The notes: a model not told the origin generated them from the letters alone. A DNA stretch of 64,000 nt from Vulcanimicrobiota bacterium (GCA_003140215.1 PLJL01000001.1:948390-1012389), one strand, 5' to 3'; positions 16,626 through 25,660 are shown, numbered from the stretch's first letter. A program made the numbers and translations.

Positions 16626-19359
16626 TCGGCGCGCTCGACGGGGCGGCGTTGGCGTTTTCGAGCGCTTCGTCGACGGCGCCGTAGAGGTCTTTCATCAAGA
16701 ACGGTTTGGTCAGCACCGCGTTCCAGCCGTCGATGACCGCGGGCATGCGCAGCGCCATCCGCACCAGCGGCGTGCCGTTGGCGCGCTCGAGGAAGCGCTC
16801 CGTCGGCATGTCGAGGCGATCGGCGTCGACCAGCGCCACGTCGAACTGCGTCTCGCCCAGCGCACGCAACAGCTCTTCTCCGGTTGTCGCGACGGTGACG
16901 GCGTACCCGTCGTCGCGCAACGCGTGCGCCACGTATGACCGGGCGTCGCCGTCGACGTCGAGCAGCGCGACGCTGCGCGACGCGATCGTGCGCTGCACCG
17001 CGCGCGACGGCACGAACACCCGGAACGTGGAGCCCTGTCCTTCGACCGACTTGACGTCGATCGTCCCGCCGTGCAGCTCGACGATCGACTTGGTGAGGTA
17101 GAGCCCGAAGCCGGTTCCGCCGATCCCCAGCGCGCGCGCGTTGCTGGCGCGGGCGAAGCGGCCGAACAACTTTCCGCGCTCGCCTGCGGGGATGCCGATT
17201 CCGCGGTCGCGCACCGTGAACTCCACGCCGCCTTGCCGAGCGCGTAACGCGACCTCGACCGGCTCCCCGCCGGGCGAATATTTGATCGCGTTGCCGATCA
17301 CGTTCTCGACGACCTGACGCAGCCGCGCCTCGTCGCCGTGCACGACCAAGCGCGCACCCGCGACGCGCAGATCGATCGGGCGCGTGACGCTGAAGACCCG
17401 CACCACGTCGCGTACCAACGCCGACAAGTCGACTTCGTCGAGCGCCAGCGCGAGCTCGTTCTGCTCGAGCCGCGAAAGGGCGAGCGTGTCGGTCGCCAGC
17501 GCCGCGAGCCGCATCGCGCTCGACGAGATCATCCCGAGATACTGCCGCGACTCCGCATCGAAGCGCTCGTCGTCGGCGAGGACGTCGGCAAAGCCCACGA
17601 TCGTGGTGAGCGGCCCCTTGAAATCGTGCGCCAGCATCGCGATGAGGTCGTTCTTGACCTGATTGAGTTCGACGACGGCGGCCCGCCGCGAGGCCAGCTC
17701 CTGGTACAGCTCGACGTTGCGTGCGGCGACGGCGAAGTACTGCCCCAACAGTCCTACCGCGAACACGTCGGCAGTGCTGAACGCGGCCTCGCGCTGCACG
17801 TCGAGCACGTAGGCGGTACCGCCGCCCGAGCCGGGGACGCGCACCGCGGCGCGCTGCTCGGCCTCGTCGAGCACGCACACGTCGCTGCGTGAGGCCAATG
17901 CGACGAAGGCATCGCCACGCTGGGCGTCGTCGCGCAGCGAAAGATCGGTCGTCGCCGCGAAGCCGCTGGGCGAACGCGGCGCGAACAGCGTCGCGCGGCC
18001 GTCGACGAGCTCGTGCACGCCCGAGAGCAGCGCCTCGACCAGCACGCTGGGTTCGAGCGAGGCGAACAGCGTACGCGCGATCGAGGTGATCGCCGTGAGC
18101 CGCTCGTTCTGCATGGTCAGCTGCACGCCGCGCAGCACCTGCTCGGTGATGTCGCGCTGCACCACGACGTAGTGGGTCGTGCGACCCGATTCGTCGATGA
18201 GCGGCCGCGCCGACGATTCGGTGTGATAGTGCGAGCCGTCGGCGCGGTACGAGATGTACTCGACGCGCGCCGGGCGCCCGGCCATCACTTCCTCGCGCAT
18301 CGCCACCAGCCGCGAGCGGTCGGTGCGCGGCCCGAAGAACTCGTCGACGCGGTGCCCGATCACGTCTTCGGGGCGCAGCGCACCCTTTTGGCGGATGAAC
18401 GCCTCGTTGGCGTAGACGATCGTCGCCGGCTCCGCGGGGACCGCTCCGGGCTTGGCGAGGATGATCGGATCTTGCGCCGCCTCGATCGCCGCCGACAGCA
18501 AGTTGATGCGCTGCTGCGCGCGCTCGCCCTCGGTGAGGTCGGTCGCCACGACTAGCGCGATCTCACCGCCGTGCGTCGTGACCAGTTCGATGCGCAACTC
18601 GATCGGATAGGTCGAGCCGTCCTTGCGCCGTGCCAGCGTGCGCAGGCTCAGGCGCCGGCCGGGTTGCGCGCGCAACTCCACGAGGCGCTCGTCGAGGCGG
18701 CCTTCCTTGGTCAGCGACGGGATGAGCGCGTCGAGCGGGAGCCGGCGCAATTCCTCTGCGGAATAGCCGAGATTCCGCCGCGCGGCGTCGCTGGCAAACA
18801 GTACCCGTTGTGCGGCGAGGTCGACGTGGTACAGCTCGCTCTGCGAGCTGTCCAAGAGGCGCAGCAGTGTACGCCGGGCCTCGAACTGCTCGACGAGCGC
18901 AGCGCCCAGCCCGGCCAGCGATTCCCGCTGCTGGGGCGTCAACCCGCGCGGACGGCGGTCCATCACGCACAACGTGCCGACCGCATGCCCGTCGCCCGAA
19001 TGCAGCGGGAAGCCGGCGTAGAACCGGACGTGCGCCTCGCCCGTAACCAACGGATATGCGGCGAAGCGCGCGTCCTCAGGGGCGTCGCGGACCTCGAGAA
19101 TCTCCTCGCCCAGGATGGCTTGCGAGCAGAACGCGAAGGCGCGCGGCGTCTCGCGCACTTCCAGGCCGAGCGCCGACTTGAACCACACCCGATCGCCGTC
19201 GACCAGGCTGATCAGCGCGATCGGCGTCTCGCACAGTTGTGCGGCGAGGCGAGTGAACGCATCGAAGAGATCCTCGCTCGGCGTGTCGAGGAGCTCGCAC
19301 TCGTAGAGGGCGGCGAGCCGCCGCTCCTCAGACGGAGAGGTCGGCGCGGGCGTTGACAT
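16603..19359 (-). CDS. GAF/PAS hybrid sensor histidine kinase
   Basis: Soluble-looking signalling kinase of 918 residues with no membrane helix. Domains in order: GAF (about 10-160, ETPIALISLVDGDRVWFKS), PAS, PAS (ITYRADGSHYHTESSARPL), second GAF (about 440-590), HisKA with the phospho-His in MLAHDFKGPLTT, HATPase (N-box ENVIGNAIKYSPGG, G-boxes VRDRGIGIPAG and GTGFGLYLTKS), and a C-terminal receiver-like domain with acidic pocket DVDGD, acceptor Asp in VALVDADR and the Lys of LTKPF. It likely senses small ligands or redox state. The start MSTPAPTSPSEERR at 19359 overlaps the end of polX by 32 bases; a longer frame upstream lies inside polX and is rejected. Confidence 0.9.
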   Translation of the reverse strand: MSTPAPTSPSEERRLAALYECELLDTPSEDLFDAFTRLAAQLCETPIALISLVDGDRVWFKSALGLEVRETPRAFAFCSQAILGEEILEVRDAPEDARFAAYPLVTGEAHVRFYAGFPLHSGDGHAVGTLCVMDRRPRGLTPQQRESLAGLGAALVEQFEARRTLLRLLDSSQSELYHVDLAAQRVLFASDAARRNLGYSAEELRRLPLDALIPSLTKEGRLDERLVELRAQPGRRLSLRTLARRKDGSTYPIELRIELVTTHGGEIALVVATDLTEGERAQQRINLLSAAIEAAQDPIILAKPGAVPAEPATIVYANEAFIRQKGALRPEDVIGHRVDEFFGPRTDRSRLVAMREEVMAGRPARVEYISYRADGSHYHTESSARPLIDESGRTTHYVVVQRDITEQVLRGVQLTMQNERLTAITSIARTLFASLEPSVLVEALLSGVHELVDGRATLFAPRSPSGFAATTDLSLRDDAQRGDAFVALASRSDVCVLDEAEQRAAVRVPGSGGGTAYVLDVQREAAFSTADVFAVGLLGQYFAVAARNVELYQELASRRAAVVELNQVKNDLIAMLAHDFKGPLTTIVGFADVLADDERFDAESRQYLGMISSSAMRLAALATDTLALSRLEQNELALALDEVDLSALVRDVVRVFSVTRPIDLRVAGARLVVHGDEARLRQVVENVIGNAIKYSPGGEPVEVALRARQGGVEFTVRDRGIGIPAGERGKLFGRFARASNARALGIGGTGFGLYLTKSIVELHGGTIDVKSVEGQGSTFRVFVPSRAVQRTIASRSVALLDVDGDARSYVAHALRDDGYAVTVATTGEELLRALGETQFDVALVDADRLDMPTERFLERANGTPLVRMALRMPAVIDGWNAVLTKPFLMKDLYGAVDEALENANAAPSSAPISSAESA

Positions 19360-21091
19360 CTGCGGTGCGCTTTCGCTTCGCCTCGACGAAGGCGAGGACT
19401 TCCTCCAGCGGGCGCGCGTTGAGGACTTCGCCGGCCGTGACCCAGGCCCGGCGTGCTTGCCCGACCGCGTAGGCCACGTTGTCGAGCTGCCCCACGCCGT
19501 GCGCATCGGAGTCGCAGGTGAAGGTCACGCCGAACGAACGAGCGCGGCGCGCCAGCGGGCTGGGCAAGTCCAACCGGCTGGGTTGGCCGTCGATCTCCAG
19601 CGCCGTCCCGGTGCGCGCCGCCGCCGCGAAGACGGCGTCGTGATCGAAATCGTAACCGGCGAAGGTCTCGATGTTGCGGCCGGTCGGATGGCCGATCACG
19701 TTCACGTACGGGTTCTCGATCGCGCGCAGCAAGCGAGCCGTCATCGCCTCGCGCGACTGGTTGAACGCCGAGTGCACCGAGGCGACCACGACGTCCAAAC
19801 CGGCCAGGACCGCGTCGTCGTAGTCGAGCGACCCATCGGCCCGGATGTCGACTTCCGCCGAACACAGCGTACGGATCCCGTGACGGTCGCCGAGTTCGCG
19901 CACGCGCGCGCGCTGCACGCGCAGATCCTCGGGATCGAGACCCATCCGGCCGCGTCCCCAGGAGTGATCGCTCAACGAATGATAGGCGTAGCCGCGGGCC
20001 GCACAGGCGGCGATCATCTCCTCGAGCGTGTCGCGGCCGTCGGACCACGTGCAGTGCATGTGGAAGTCGCCTTTGAGATCGGCCGCTTCGAGAACGAGCG
20101 GCAACGTACCGTCGCGTGCGGCTTCGATCTCCCCGACGCCCAAACGCATCTCGGGCGGGATGTACGCCATCCCCAGCGTTGCGTAGACTTCCTCTTCGGT
20201 GCGGCAGACGATCGTGCGACCGTCGCTCAGGTCGACGATTCCGTTCTCGCTCACCCGCAGGTTCTTGCGCACCGCGAGCTCGCGAAATTGAATGTTGTGC
20301 TCGCGCGACCCGGTGAAGTGCTGCAACAGGTTGCCGTACAGATGCGCGGGCAGCACGCGCAAATCGATCTGCAATCCGCCCGCGAGCCAGATACTGGCCT
20401 TGGTGGGACCCTCCGCCAGCACCGCTTCGGCACGTTCCCAGGCGGTGAACGTCGCGACGACCTGCGCTGCGTTGTCGGACGTGCACACGACGTCGACGTC
20501 GCCCACGGTCGGTTCCTGGCGCCGTACGCTGCCCGCGGCGGTGAGATCGCGCGCGTCGGTCCGCGCAGCGAGATAGGCCATCACTTCGCGCGCAACCGGC
20601 TGCGCGACGCCCAACGGCGTGCGCTGCGTCCGGCCCTTGTACGAGAGCACGCCGCGGCGGATGTTCTCGATCGACTTCGGGCCCAGGCGGGGCAGCTCGG
20701 CGAGCGCGCCCTCGTCGAGCGCGCGTTCCAGATCGGCTAGCGAAGCGACGCCGAGGCGCTCGAAGAGCTGCTGCGCCGTCTTCATTCCGACCCCTTGCAC
20801 GCCCAGCAGTTCCAACAGCGTCGCCGGATACTTGGCGCGCAGCTCTTCGAGGTAGGGATCGGTCCCGGTCCGCGCCAGCGTCGCGATACGGCCTGCGATC
20901 GTCTTGCCCACACCGGGCAGCTCGGTAAGCCGCGTGGGATCGGCGTCGGCGCTCAGCGGGGCGGCGTTCTCCAGGGTCTCGGCCGCGCGCTCGTAGGCCA
21001 TGAACTTGAAGAACGGCTCGCCGGCGAATTCCATGAGGATGCGAATCTCGCGCAGCCGTTGCGCGATCTCGCCGTTAGTCGGGTTCGGCAT
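19328..21091 (-). CDS. polX: DNA polymerase X with PHP exonuclease domain
   Basis: Family X DNA polymerase of 587 residues for gap-filling in base-excision repair. The N-terminal 8-kDa/HhH region (LPGVGKTIAGRIATL, LLGVQGVGMKTAQQLF, LPRLGPKSIENIRRG) is followed by the polymerase palm with GSVRRQEPTVGDVDVVC (two metal Asp) and the third Asp in LQIDLRVLP. The C-terminal PHP domain (FHMHCTWSDGRDTLEEM, SLSDHSWGRG, SVHSAF, IGHPTGR, CDSDAHGVGQLD) carries 3'-5' exonuclease metal ligands. Its gene is followed by, and overlaps, the sensor kinase gene. Confidence 0.95.
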   Translation of the reverse strand: MPNPTNGEIAQRLREIRILMEFAGEPFFKFMAYERAAETLENAAPLSADADPTRLTELPGVGKTIAGRIATLARTGTDPYLEELRAKYPATLLELLGVQGVGMKTAQQLFERLGVASLADLERALDEGALAELPRLGPKSIENIRRGVLSYKGRTQRTPLGVAQPVAREVMAYLAARTDARDLTAAGSVRRQEPTVGDVDVVCTSDNAAQVVATFTAWERAEAVLAEGPTKASIWLAGGLQIDLRVLPAHLYGNLLQHFTGSREHNIQFRELAVRKNLRVSENGIVDLSDGRTIVCRTEEEVYATLGMAYIPPEMRLGVGEIEAARDGTLPLVLEAADLKGDFHMHCTWSDGRDTLEEMIAACAARGYAYHSLSDHSWGRGRMGLDPEDLRVQRARVRELGDRHGIRTLCSAEVDIRADGSLDYDDAVLAGLDVVVASVHSAFNQSREAMTARLLRAIENPYVNVIGHPTGRNIETFAGYDFDHDAVFAAAARTGTALEIDGQPSRLDLPSPLARRARSFGVTFTCDSDAHGVGQLDNVAYAVGQARRAWVTAGEVLNARPLEEVLAFVEAKRKRTADVNARADLSV

Positions 21092-21093
21092 CT

Positions 21094-21110
21094 GAACGAG
21101 GACTTCGTTC
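21094..21110. promoter_or_regulatory. Palindrome in polX/pncB divergent spacer
   Basis: GAACGAGGACTTCGTTC is an inverted repeat with 6-base arms and a 5-base spacer, in the 41-base gap between the divergent polX and nicotinate phosphoribosyltransferase genes. It could bind a regulator of one or both. It is only distantly like the GAAC-N4-GTTC LexA box present before imuA, with the wrong spacing. Confidence 0.35.
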
Positions 21111-21132
21111 CACGTCCGCGTACGGGCGTCCC

Positions 21133-22245
21133 ATGCTGCGCACCGAGCGGCGTCGACTCGACCCGGCGATCCTCAACCTGCCGATCGAGAAGATGCGCGA
21201 CGGCTACTACTCGGACACCTACTTCAACCGGGCCCGCGAGATCCTCGAGGCCGACGGCTACCACCCGCGCGTGCGGATGCAGGTCTTCCAGCGCAACCGC
21301 GCGGTGCTGTGCGGGATCGACGAGGCGATCGCGATCCTCAAGCTGTGCAGCGGGCGACACGGCGAGGACGGCAGCTGGGACGACGGCTGGGACGGCTTGG
21401 CGGTCCGGGCGCTCTACGACGGCGATGCTATCGAGCCGTTCGAAACGGTGATGACGATCGAGGGCGATTATGCGCTGTTCGCGCACCTCGAGACGCCCTA
21501 CCTCGGCGTGTTGGCGCGGCGCACGCGCATCGCCACCAATGCGCGCGCGATCGTCGATGCTGCCGCCGGCAAGGAAGTGCTGTTCTTTCCGGCCCGCTTC
21601 GACCACCATCTGGTGCAGACCGGCGACGGCTACGCCGCGTACATCTCCGGCGCGCTGGGCGTTTCCACCGACGCAAACGCGGAGTGGTGGGGCTCGCGCG
21701 GGATGGGGACCGTGCCGCACGGGTTGATCGCGGCCTATGGCGGCGACACCGTGCTGGCCACCGAGAAGTTCGCGCAGCACATCGATCCGGCGGTGAACGT
21801 GATCGCGCTGGTGGACTTCGACAACGACTGCGTCGGCACGGCCGTCGCCGCCGCGCGCGCGCTGGGCGATCGGCTCTGGGGCGTGCGCTTGGACACCTCG
21901 GGGACGCTCGTCGACCGCAGCGTCATCCCTCAGATGGGCACGTTCGTGCCGACCGGCGTGAACGCGCAGCTCGTTCACAACGTCCGCAACGCGCTCGACG
22001 CCGGCGGCTTCGGCCACGTGAAGATCGTGGTGAGCGGCGGCTTCGACGCCGGGCGTATCCGTCGTTTCGAAGACGATCTCGTGCCGGTCGACGCCTACGC
22101 CGTGGGCAGCGCGTTCTTCAAGGGCGCCGGCTCGTTCGATTTCACCGCCGACATCGTCGCCATCGATACCGGCGAGGGCTGGCGCGAATGCCACAAAGTC
22201 GGCCGCCCCGAACTGCCGAATCCCCGCCTTTCGCCGGTGGAGTGA
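21133..22245 (+). CDS. pncB: Nicotinate phosphoribosyltransferase
   Basis: NAD-salvage enzyme of 370 residues that joins nicotinate to PRPP. Recognised from the N-terminal MRDGYYSDTYFNRAREILE, the catalytic-His region (ARFDHHLVQTGDGYAAYISG), GTVPHGLIAAYGGD, LVDFDNDCVGTA, LWGVRLDTSGTLVD and the PRPP/phosphate-binding VSGGFDAGRIRRFE and DAYAVGSAFF. It belongs to the short form of the family. It is divergent from polX across a 41-base gap with a palindrome. No other NAD gene is adjacent. Confidence 0.9.
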   Translation: MLRTERRRLDPAILNLPIEKMRDGYYSDTYFNRAREILEADGYHPRVRMQVFQRNRAVLCGIDEAIAILKLCSGRHGEDGSWDDGWDGLAVRALYDGDAIEPFETVMTIEGDYALFAHLETPYLGVLARRTRIATNARAIVDAAAGKEVLFFPARFDHHLVQTGDGYAAYISGALGVSTDANAEWWGSRGMGTVPHGLIAAYGGDTVLATEKFAQHIDPAVNVIALVDFDNDCVGTAVAAARALGDRLWGVRLDTSGTLVDRSVIPQMGTFVPTGVNAQLVHNVRNALDAGGFGHVKIVVSGGFDAGRIRRFEDDLVPVDAYAVGSAFFKGAGSFDFTADIVAIDTGEGWRECHKVGRPELPNPRLSPVE

Positions 22246-22251
22246 GCCCCT

Positions 22252-22290
22252 TTTTGTCACGCTGAGCCGTCCTGAGCCCGTCGAAGGACC
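22252..22290 (+). repeat. Dispersed intergenic repeat, copy B (variant)
   Basis: TTTTGTCACGCTGAG at one end and CCCGTCGAAGG at the other match the ends of the repeat at 2314, with a shorter and altered middle. It lies directly downstream of the pncB stop. Confidence 0.55.
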
Positions 22291-22294
22291 TCGG

Positions 22295-22404
22295 CTTTCG
22301 CTGGGACGGCCACCGCATCGCGGAAGTCTACGTCCCCGACGAAATCCTCCGCTTCCCGCACTGTTTATCCAGCGCGGCTGGCCCTTTTGTCACCCTGACA
22401 AGAA
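22295..22404 (+). pseudogene. Possible coding remnant between repeat copies
   Basis: Reading from 22295, one frame gives FRWDGHRIAEVYVPDEILRF and then PHC before running into repeat copy C and a stop, with no start codon of its own. The composition is protein-like. It may be a decayed fragment of a gene left between two repeat copies, or chance. No family is assigned. Confidence 0.25.
22385..22400 (+). repeat. Dispersed intergenic repeat, partial copy C
   Basis: TTTTGTCACCCTGACA matches the left end of the repeat at 2314 and the reverse copy at 42499-42548, then diverges. Together with copy B it brackets a possible coding remnant just downstream of the convergent PfpI gene's stop. Confidence 0.5.
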
Positions 22405-22405
22405 C

Positions 22406-22960
22406 CTAAACGGGTGCGGCCTGTGCTGCTAGCTTCTCGATGATCGCGCGGTTGAACAGCGTGAGATCGCTCGGGTTGCGTGAGGTGACCCAGTTGCCGT
22501 CGAGCACGACGGGCTGATCGCGATACAAACCGCCGGCGTTGCGGATGTCGTCGGCGATCGACGCGAACCCGGTGAGCGTGCGACCGCGCACGAGCTGAGC
22601 GGAGATCAGCACCTGCGGGCCGTGGCAGATGATGAACATCGGCTTCTTGGCCTGGTCGAACTCCTTGACGAAGCGCTGCACGTCTTTGTTGGTGCGGATG
22701 TGGTCGGGCGACTGCCCGCCCGGGATCAACAGCGCGTCGAAGTCGTCCGCGGTTACGTCGGCGACCAGCTCTTCGGCTTTTACGCTCTGGCCTTCGTCGA
22801 GCCCGCGCTTGCCGCGAATCTTCTGCAGCGCACGATCGTCCACGCCGACGATCGTCACGATCGCACCGGACTCTTCGAGCGCCCGGCGCGGCTCGATCAA
22901 CTCGGATTCCTCGAACCCGTCTCCCACCAGCGCGGCGATGCGCTTACCTTCGATTTCCAT
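22406..22960 (-). CDS. DJ-1/PfpI family protein (YhbO-like)
   Basis: Cytosolic 184-residue protein of the DJ-1/PfpI superfamily, whose members act as glyoxalase-type deglycases or proteases. The nucleophile Cys lies in MFIICHGPQVLI and the acidic partner in DGFEESELIEP; the C-terminal NWVTSRNPSDLTLFNRAII is typical of the PfpI/YhbO subgroup. It probably protects against carbonyl stress. The ATG at 22960 gives the normal family N-terminus (MEIEGKRIAALVGDGFEESE). It stands alone, flanked by repeat copies downstream. Confidence 0.92.
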   Translation of the reverse strand: MEIEGKRIAALVGDGFEESELIEPRRALEESGAIVTIVGVDDRALQKIRGKRGLDEGQSVKAEELVADVTADDFDALLIPGGQSPDHIRTNKDVQRFVKEFDQAKKPMFIICHGPQVLISAQLVRGRTLTGFASIADDIRNAGGLYRDQPVVLDGNWVTSRNPSDLTLFNRAIIEKLAAQAAPV

Positions 22961-22999
22961 AGGGGATCGGGCGTTCTGACCCGGCGGCGGCGCCGCCTG

Positions 23000-23506
23000 T
23001 CACAGCGCGCCGCCCGTCCCCTGGACCGCGGCTCGTAGCAAGTAGGCGAGCTCCACCTCCAGCTTGCCGAGCGGGTCGAGGACGGCGTCGTCGACGAGCG
23101 CCTTGAGCACCGGGTTACGCTTGGTCATGTCGCCCTCAGGGACGGCGTGACGCGGGTTGATCTCGCGCATGTAGATCCGCGCGTCGTAACGGATCTGGCC
23201 GTCGGGCAGAAAGTACAGCGGGTCGAGGCCGCCCGCATACACGCTCAACCCCAGCAACTCGGTTTGCTGGAGAAAACCGATCGGCCGCAACCGCAGCGCT
23301 CGGGCCAGCCGAGCCAGCGCAGGGACCGCCAGCCGGGCCTCGCCGGCGACGACGCGCTCGAGCAGCGCGGCGTCCAGGTCGGCGGCCGCTGCCAAGCCGG
23401 CGAGATCGAGGTCCTTGGCCGCGGCCAGCCGCGCCAGGGCCGCCCCAAAGGCCGCGCCCCCGGCGGTTCCGGTCGCCCCGTCGTAGGCCGGTTGCGCCAC
23501 GTCCAT
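23000..23506 (-). CDS. Putative XRE-like helix-turn-helix protein
   Basis: A 168-residue protein whose residues 20-80 look like an XRE-type helix-turn-helix domain (LAGLAAAADLDAALLERVV, then ALARLARALRLRPIGFLQ). A second part (SVYAGGLDPLYFLPDGQIRY, then MREINPRHAVPEGD) is of unknown fold. The start used is MDVAQPAYDG; a GTG-free extension to an ATG at 23554 would overlap the start codon of the divergent IPP isomerase gene. The divergent position suggests it could regulate that gene; this is inference only. Confidence 0.6.
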   Translation of the reverse strand: MDVAQPAYDGATGTAGGAAFGAALARLAAAKDLDLAGLAAAADLDAALLERVVAGEARLAVPALARLARALRLRPIGFLQQTELLGLSVYAGGLDPLYFLPDGQIRYDARIYMREINPRHAVPEGDMTKRNPVLKALVDDAVLDPLGKLEVELAYLLRAAVQGTGGAL

Positions 23507-23552
23507 CCCGGAAGGTGATCGCCGGTCGCGGCGCGGACGCCTCTCGCCGACC

Positions 23553-24566
23553 ATGGCGGAATCGACCGAGCAGCGCAAGTCACGCCACCTCGACGTGTGC
23601 CTGGACGAGGATGTGGCGTCGCGGCTGCCCGCGGGCTGGGACGCCGTGCGGCTGCGCCACGAGGCGCTCCCCGAGATCGCGCTGGCCGACGTCGACGTCG
23701 CCACGACGTTTCTGGGCTTCTCCTTGCGCGCGCCGCTGCTCATCTCGTCGATGACCGGCGGGACGCAGCGCGCCGCGGAGATCAATCGGCGGCTCGCGTG
23801 CGCCGCCGAGGCGGCCGGCATCGCGTTCGCGCTGGGCAGCGGCCGCGCGATGCTCGAGAACGCCGCGCTGCGCTCAACCTTCGACGTGCGCCCGGTGGCG
23901 CCCAACGTCGTGCTGTTCGCGAACCTCGGCGCCGTGCAGCTCAACTACGGGGTACGCGTCGAGGACGCGCGCCGGCTCGTCGACGTGCTCGACGCGAACG
24001 GCCTCTACTTGCACCTCAACCCGCTCCAAGAGGCGATCCAGCCCGGCGGCGACACCAACTTTCGGGCGCTCGAACCCAAGATCGCCGCGCTGTGCGCAGC
24101 GCTCGACGTTCCGGTGATCGCGAAGAGCGTCGGCTCGGGGATCGCACCCTCGACCGCGCTGCGGCTGATCGGTTGCGGCGTCGCGGCGATCGACGTCGCC
24201 GGTGCCGGCGGAACGTCGTGGGCGCGGGTCGAGGGCAAGCGCGCGGACGATGCGTCGCGCGAGCGCATCGCCGAAGCGTTCGGCGACTGGGGGTACGCCA
24301 CGCCGCGCGCGACGGCCGCGTTGCGTGCGGCGCTACCGCGCTTGCCGGTGGTGGCCAGCGGCGGGATCCGCGACGGCGTGCAGGTCGCAAAGGCACTCGC
24401 GGTCGGGGCCGACCTCGCCGGCCTGGCGCTGCCGTTCCTACGCGCCGCCGACGAATCCGACGCCGCGGTTGCCGAGCTCATCACCGAGCTGGTGACGGCG
24501 CTGCGCATCGCGGTGTTCGCCACCGGCTCGCGCACCATCGCCGACCTGCGCGACGCGTTGGCCTGA
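23553..24566 (+). CDS. fni: Type 2 isopentenyl-diphosphate isomerase
   Basis: FMN- and NADPH-dependent enzyme of 337 residues that interconverts IPP and DMAPP for isoprenoid (quinone, carotenoid) synthesis. Recognised from RKSRHLDVCLDEDV at the N-terminus, LISSMTGGTQRAAEIN, the FMN site FALGSGRAML, LHLNPLQEAIQPGGDTNF (catalytic Gln, metal Glu), VIAKSVGSGI, DVAGAGGTSWARVE and VVASGGIRDGVQVAKAL. The length is normal for the family. It stands between a divergent HTH protein and a convergent Rieske ferredoxin. Confidence 0.95.
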   Translation: MAESTEQRKSRHLDVCLDEDVASRLPAGWDAVRLRHEALPEIALADVDVATTFLGFSLRAPLLISSMTGGTQRAAEINRRLACAAEAAGIAFALGSGRAMLENAALRSTFDVRPVAPNVVLFANLGAVQLNYGVRVEDARRLVDVLDANGLYLHLNPLQEAIQPGGDTNFRALEPKIAALCAALDVPVIAKSVGSGIAPSTALRLIGCGVAAIDVAGAGGTSWARVEGKRADDASRERIAEAFGDWGYATPRATAALRAALPRLPVVASGGIRDGVQVAKALAVGADLAGLALPFLRAADESDAAVAELITELVTALRIAVFATGSRTIADLRDALA

Positions 24567-24584
24567 AGAACGCCCGGTCGCGGG

Positions 24585-24911
24585 CTAGGCCGAACGCGGC
24601 GTGCGGCTGACTTGCACTTCGTCGCGCTCGACCCGCACGTCGAACGTGTCGACCGATGCGTATTCGCCCAGCGTCATCTTGCCGTCGGTGAGTTTGAAGG
24701 TCCAGGCATGCCACGGGCACGTCACCAGCGTCCCCTCGATCCAACCTTCGGCGAGCGGACCGCCCTGATGGGGGCACGTATTGTCGAGAGCATAGAAGCG
24801 GCCCTCGACGTTGAAGAGCGCGATCTCACGATCGCCGACGACGACGGCCTTTCCGGTACCCGGCGCAACGTCGGCAACCCGCGCCACCGTGACGAAGTCG
24901 GCATCATGCAC
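24585..24911 (-). CDS. Rieske-type 2Fe-2S ferredoxin
   Basis: A 108-residue soluble Rieske protein. Cluster ligands are visible as CPHQG and CPWHAW (Cys-x-His ... Cys-x2-His) with 16 residues between. The fold is the NirD/BphF type used for electron transfer to oxygenases or nitrite reductase. The GTG at 24911 is preferred over the TTG at 24953, which would overlap the divergent next gene's start. No oxygenase partner lies nearby, so its partner is unknown. Confidence 0.88.
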   Translation of the reverse strand: MHDADFVTVARVADVAPGTGKAVVVGDREIALFNVEGRFYALDNTCPHQGGPLAEGWIEGTLVTCPWHAWTFKLTDGKMTLGEYASVDTFDVRVERDEVQVSRTPRSA

Positions 24912-24945
24912 AGCGCGACCGGTTCCGCGCGCACAGGAGGACGTC

Positions 24946-25239
24946 TTGCTCAAAGACTACCGCGACTGGCTCGAGTCCGAGCTCAAGCTCCTGGGGAACG
25001 CGAGCCATCACGCGTACTCGTTCGGTCAAGCCAACATGGCCAAGCGCGCCCTCGAACGGCTCGATGCGGAGTTGGCGCGCACGCTCTACGTGCCGCTCGA
25101 CCGTGCCGAGTCGCGCCGCGTGCTGACCGCGCTCGAAGCGCTCGGCCAGCAGGCGACCAGCTTGCCGCCCGAACTCGAAACGTTGCGTGAAGCCCTCAAG
25201 GCAGCCCTGGTCGAGGCCGGCGAGAGCTCCGACCTCTGA
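24946..25239 (+). CDS. Small helical hypothetical protein
   Basis: A 97-residue, mostly helical protein (LLKDYRDWLESELKLLGNAS, then FGQANMAKRALERLDAELAR). The TTG at 24946 has a perfect AGGAGG five bases upstream, so the longer ATG frame is rejected. No family is recognised. It is divergent from the Rieske gene and precedes the rpsO promoter. Confidence 0.7.
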   Translation: MLKDYRDWLESELKLLGNASHHAYSFGQANMAKRALERLDAELARTLYVPLDRAESRRVLTALEALGQQATSLPPELETLREALKAALVEAGESSDL

Positions 25240-25271
25240 GCGCCTCGCCGGCCGCCGCGTTCTCGATTTGC

Positions 25272-25300
25272 TTTACGGGCTGGGCCGGATTTGGTATGAT
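25272..25300 (+). promoter_or_regulatory. rpsO promoter
   Basis: A -35-like TTTACG (25272-25277) is followed after 17 bases by an extended -10, TGG-TATGAT (25292-25300). The start of transcription would fall near 25307, leaving a leader of about 60 bases before the GTG at 25368, long enough for S15 feedback control. Confidence 0.7.
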
Positions 25301-25367
25301 CCGTCGGTCGCCGCCGTGGACCCACGGAGTCTGCTGGCGCGCGAGTCGAAAGGAGTCCTAGCACCCC

Positions 25368-25637
25368 GTGCCCCTGACCAAAGAACAAAAATCGGAGCTG
25401 TCGACCAAATACGGTCGCGGCACCAACGACACCGGATCCGCGGACGTCCAGATCGCGATTCTGACCGCGTCGATCAACCAGCTCAACGAGCACCTCAAGA
25501 TCCACAAGAAGGATCACCACAGCCGCCGCGGTCTGCTCATGCAGGTCGGCCAGCGCCGGCGCCTCCTGGTCTACTTGCAGAACAAGGACCTCGAGCGCTA
25601 CCGCAAGCTCATCGCCGAACTCGGCCTGCGCAAGTAG
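25368..25637 (+). CDS. rpsO: 30S ribosomal protein S15
   Basis: Complete 89-residue S15, binding 16S rRNA at the platform. Diagnostic stretches are [39 protein letters not shown] and [13 protein letters not shown]. The GTG at 25368 follows AAAGGAGT. It is transcribed from its own strong promoter and closed by an intrinsic terminator, so unlike many genomes the downstream pnp is separated by a terminator and a reversed small gene. Confidence 0.98.
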   Translation: MPLTKEQKSELSTKYGRGTNDTGSADVQIAILTASINQLNEHLKIHKKDHHSRRGLLMQVGQRRRLLVYLQNKDLERYRKLIAELGLRK

Positions 25638-25660
25638 CTGCGCGCAAACCATGAAACACC

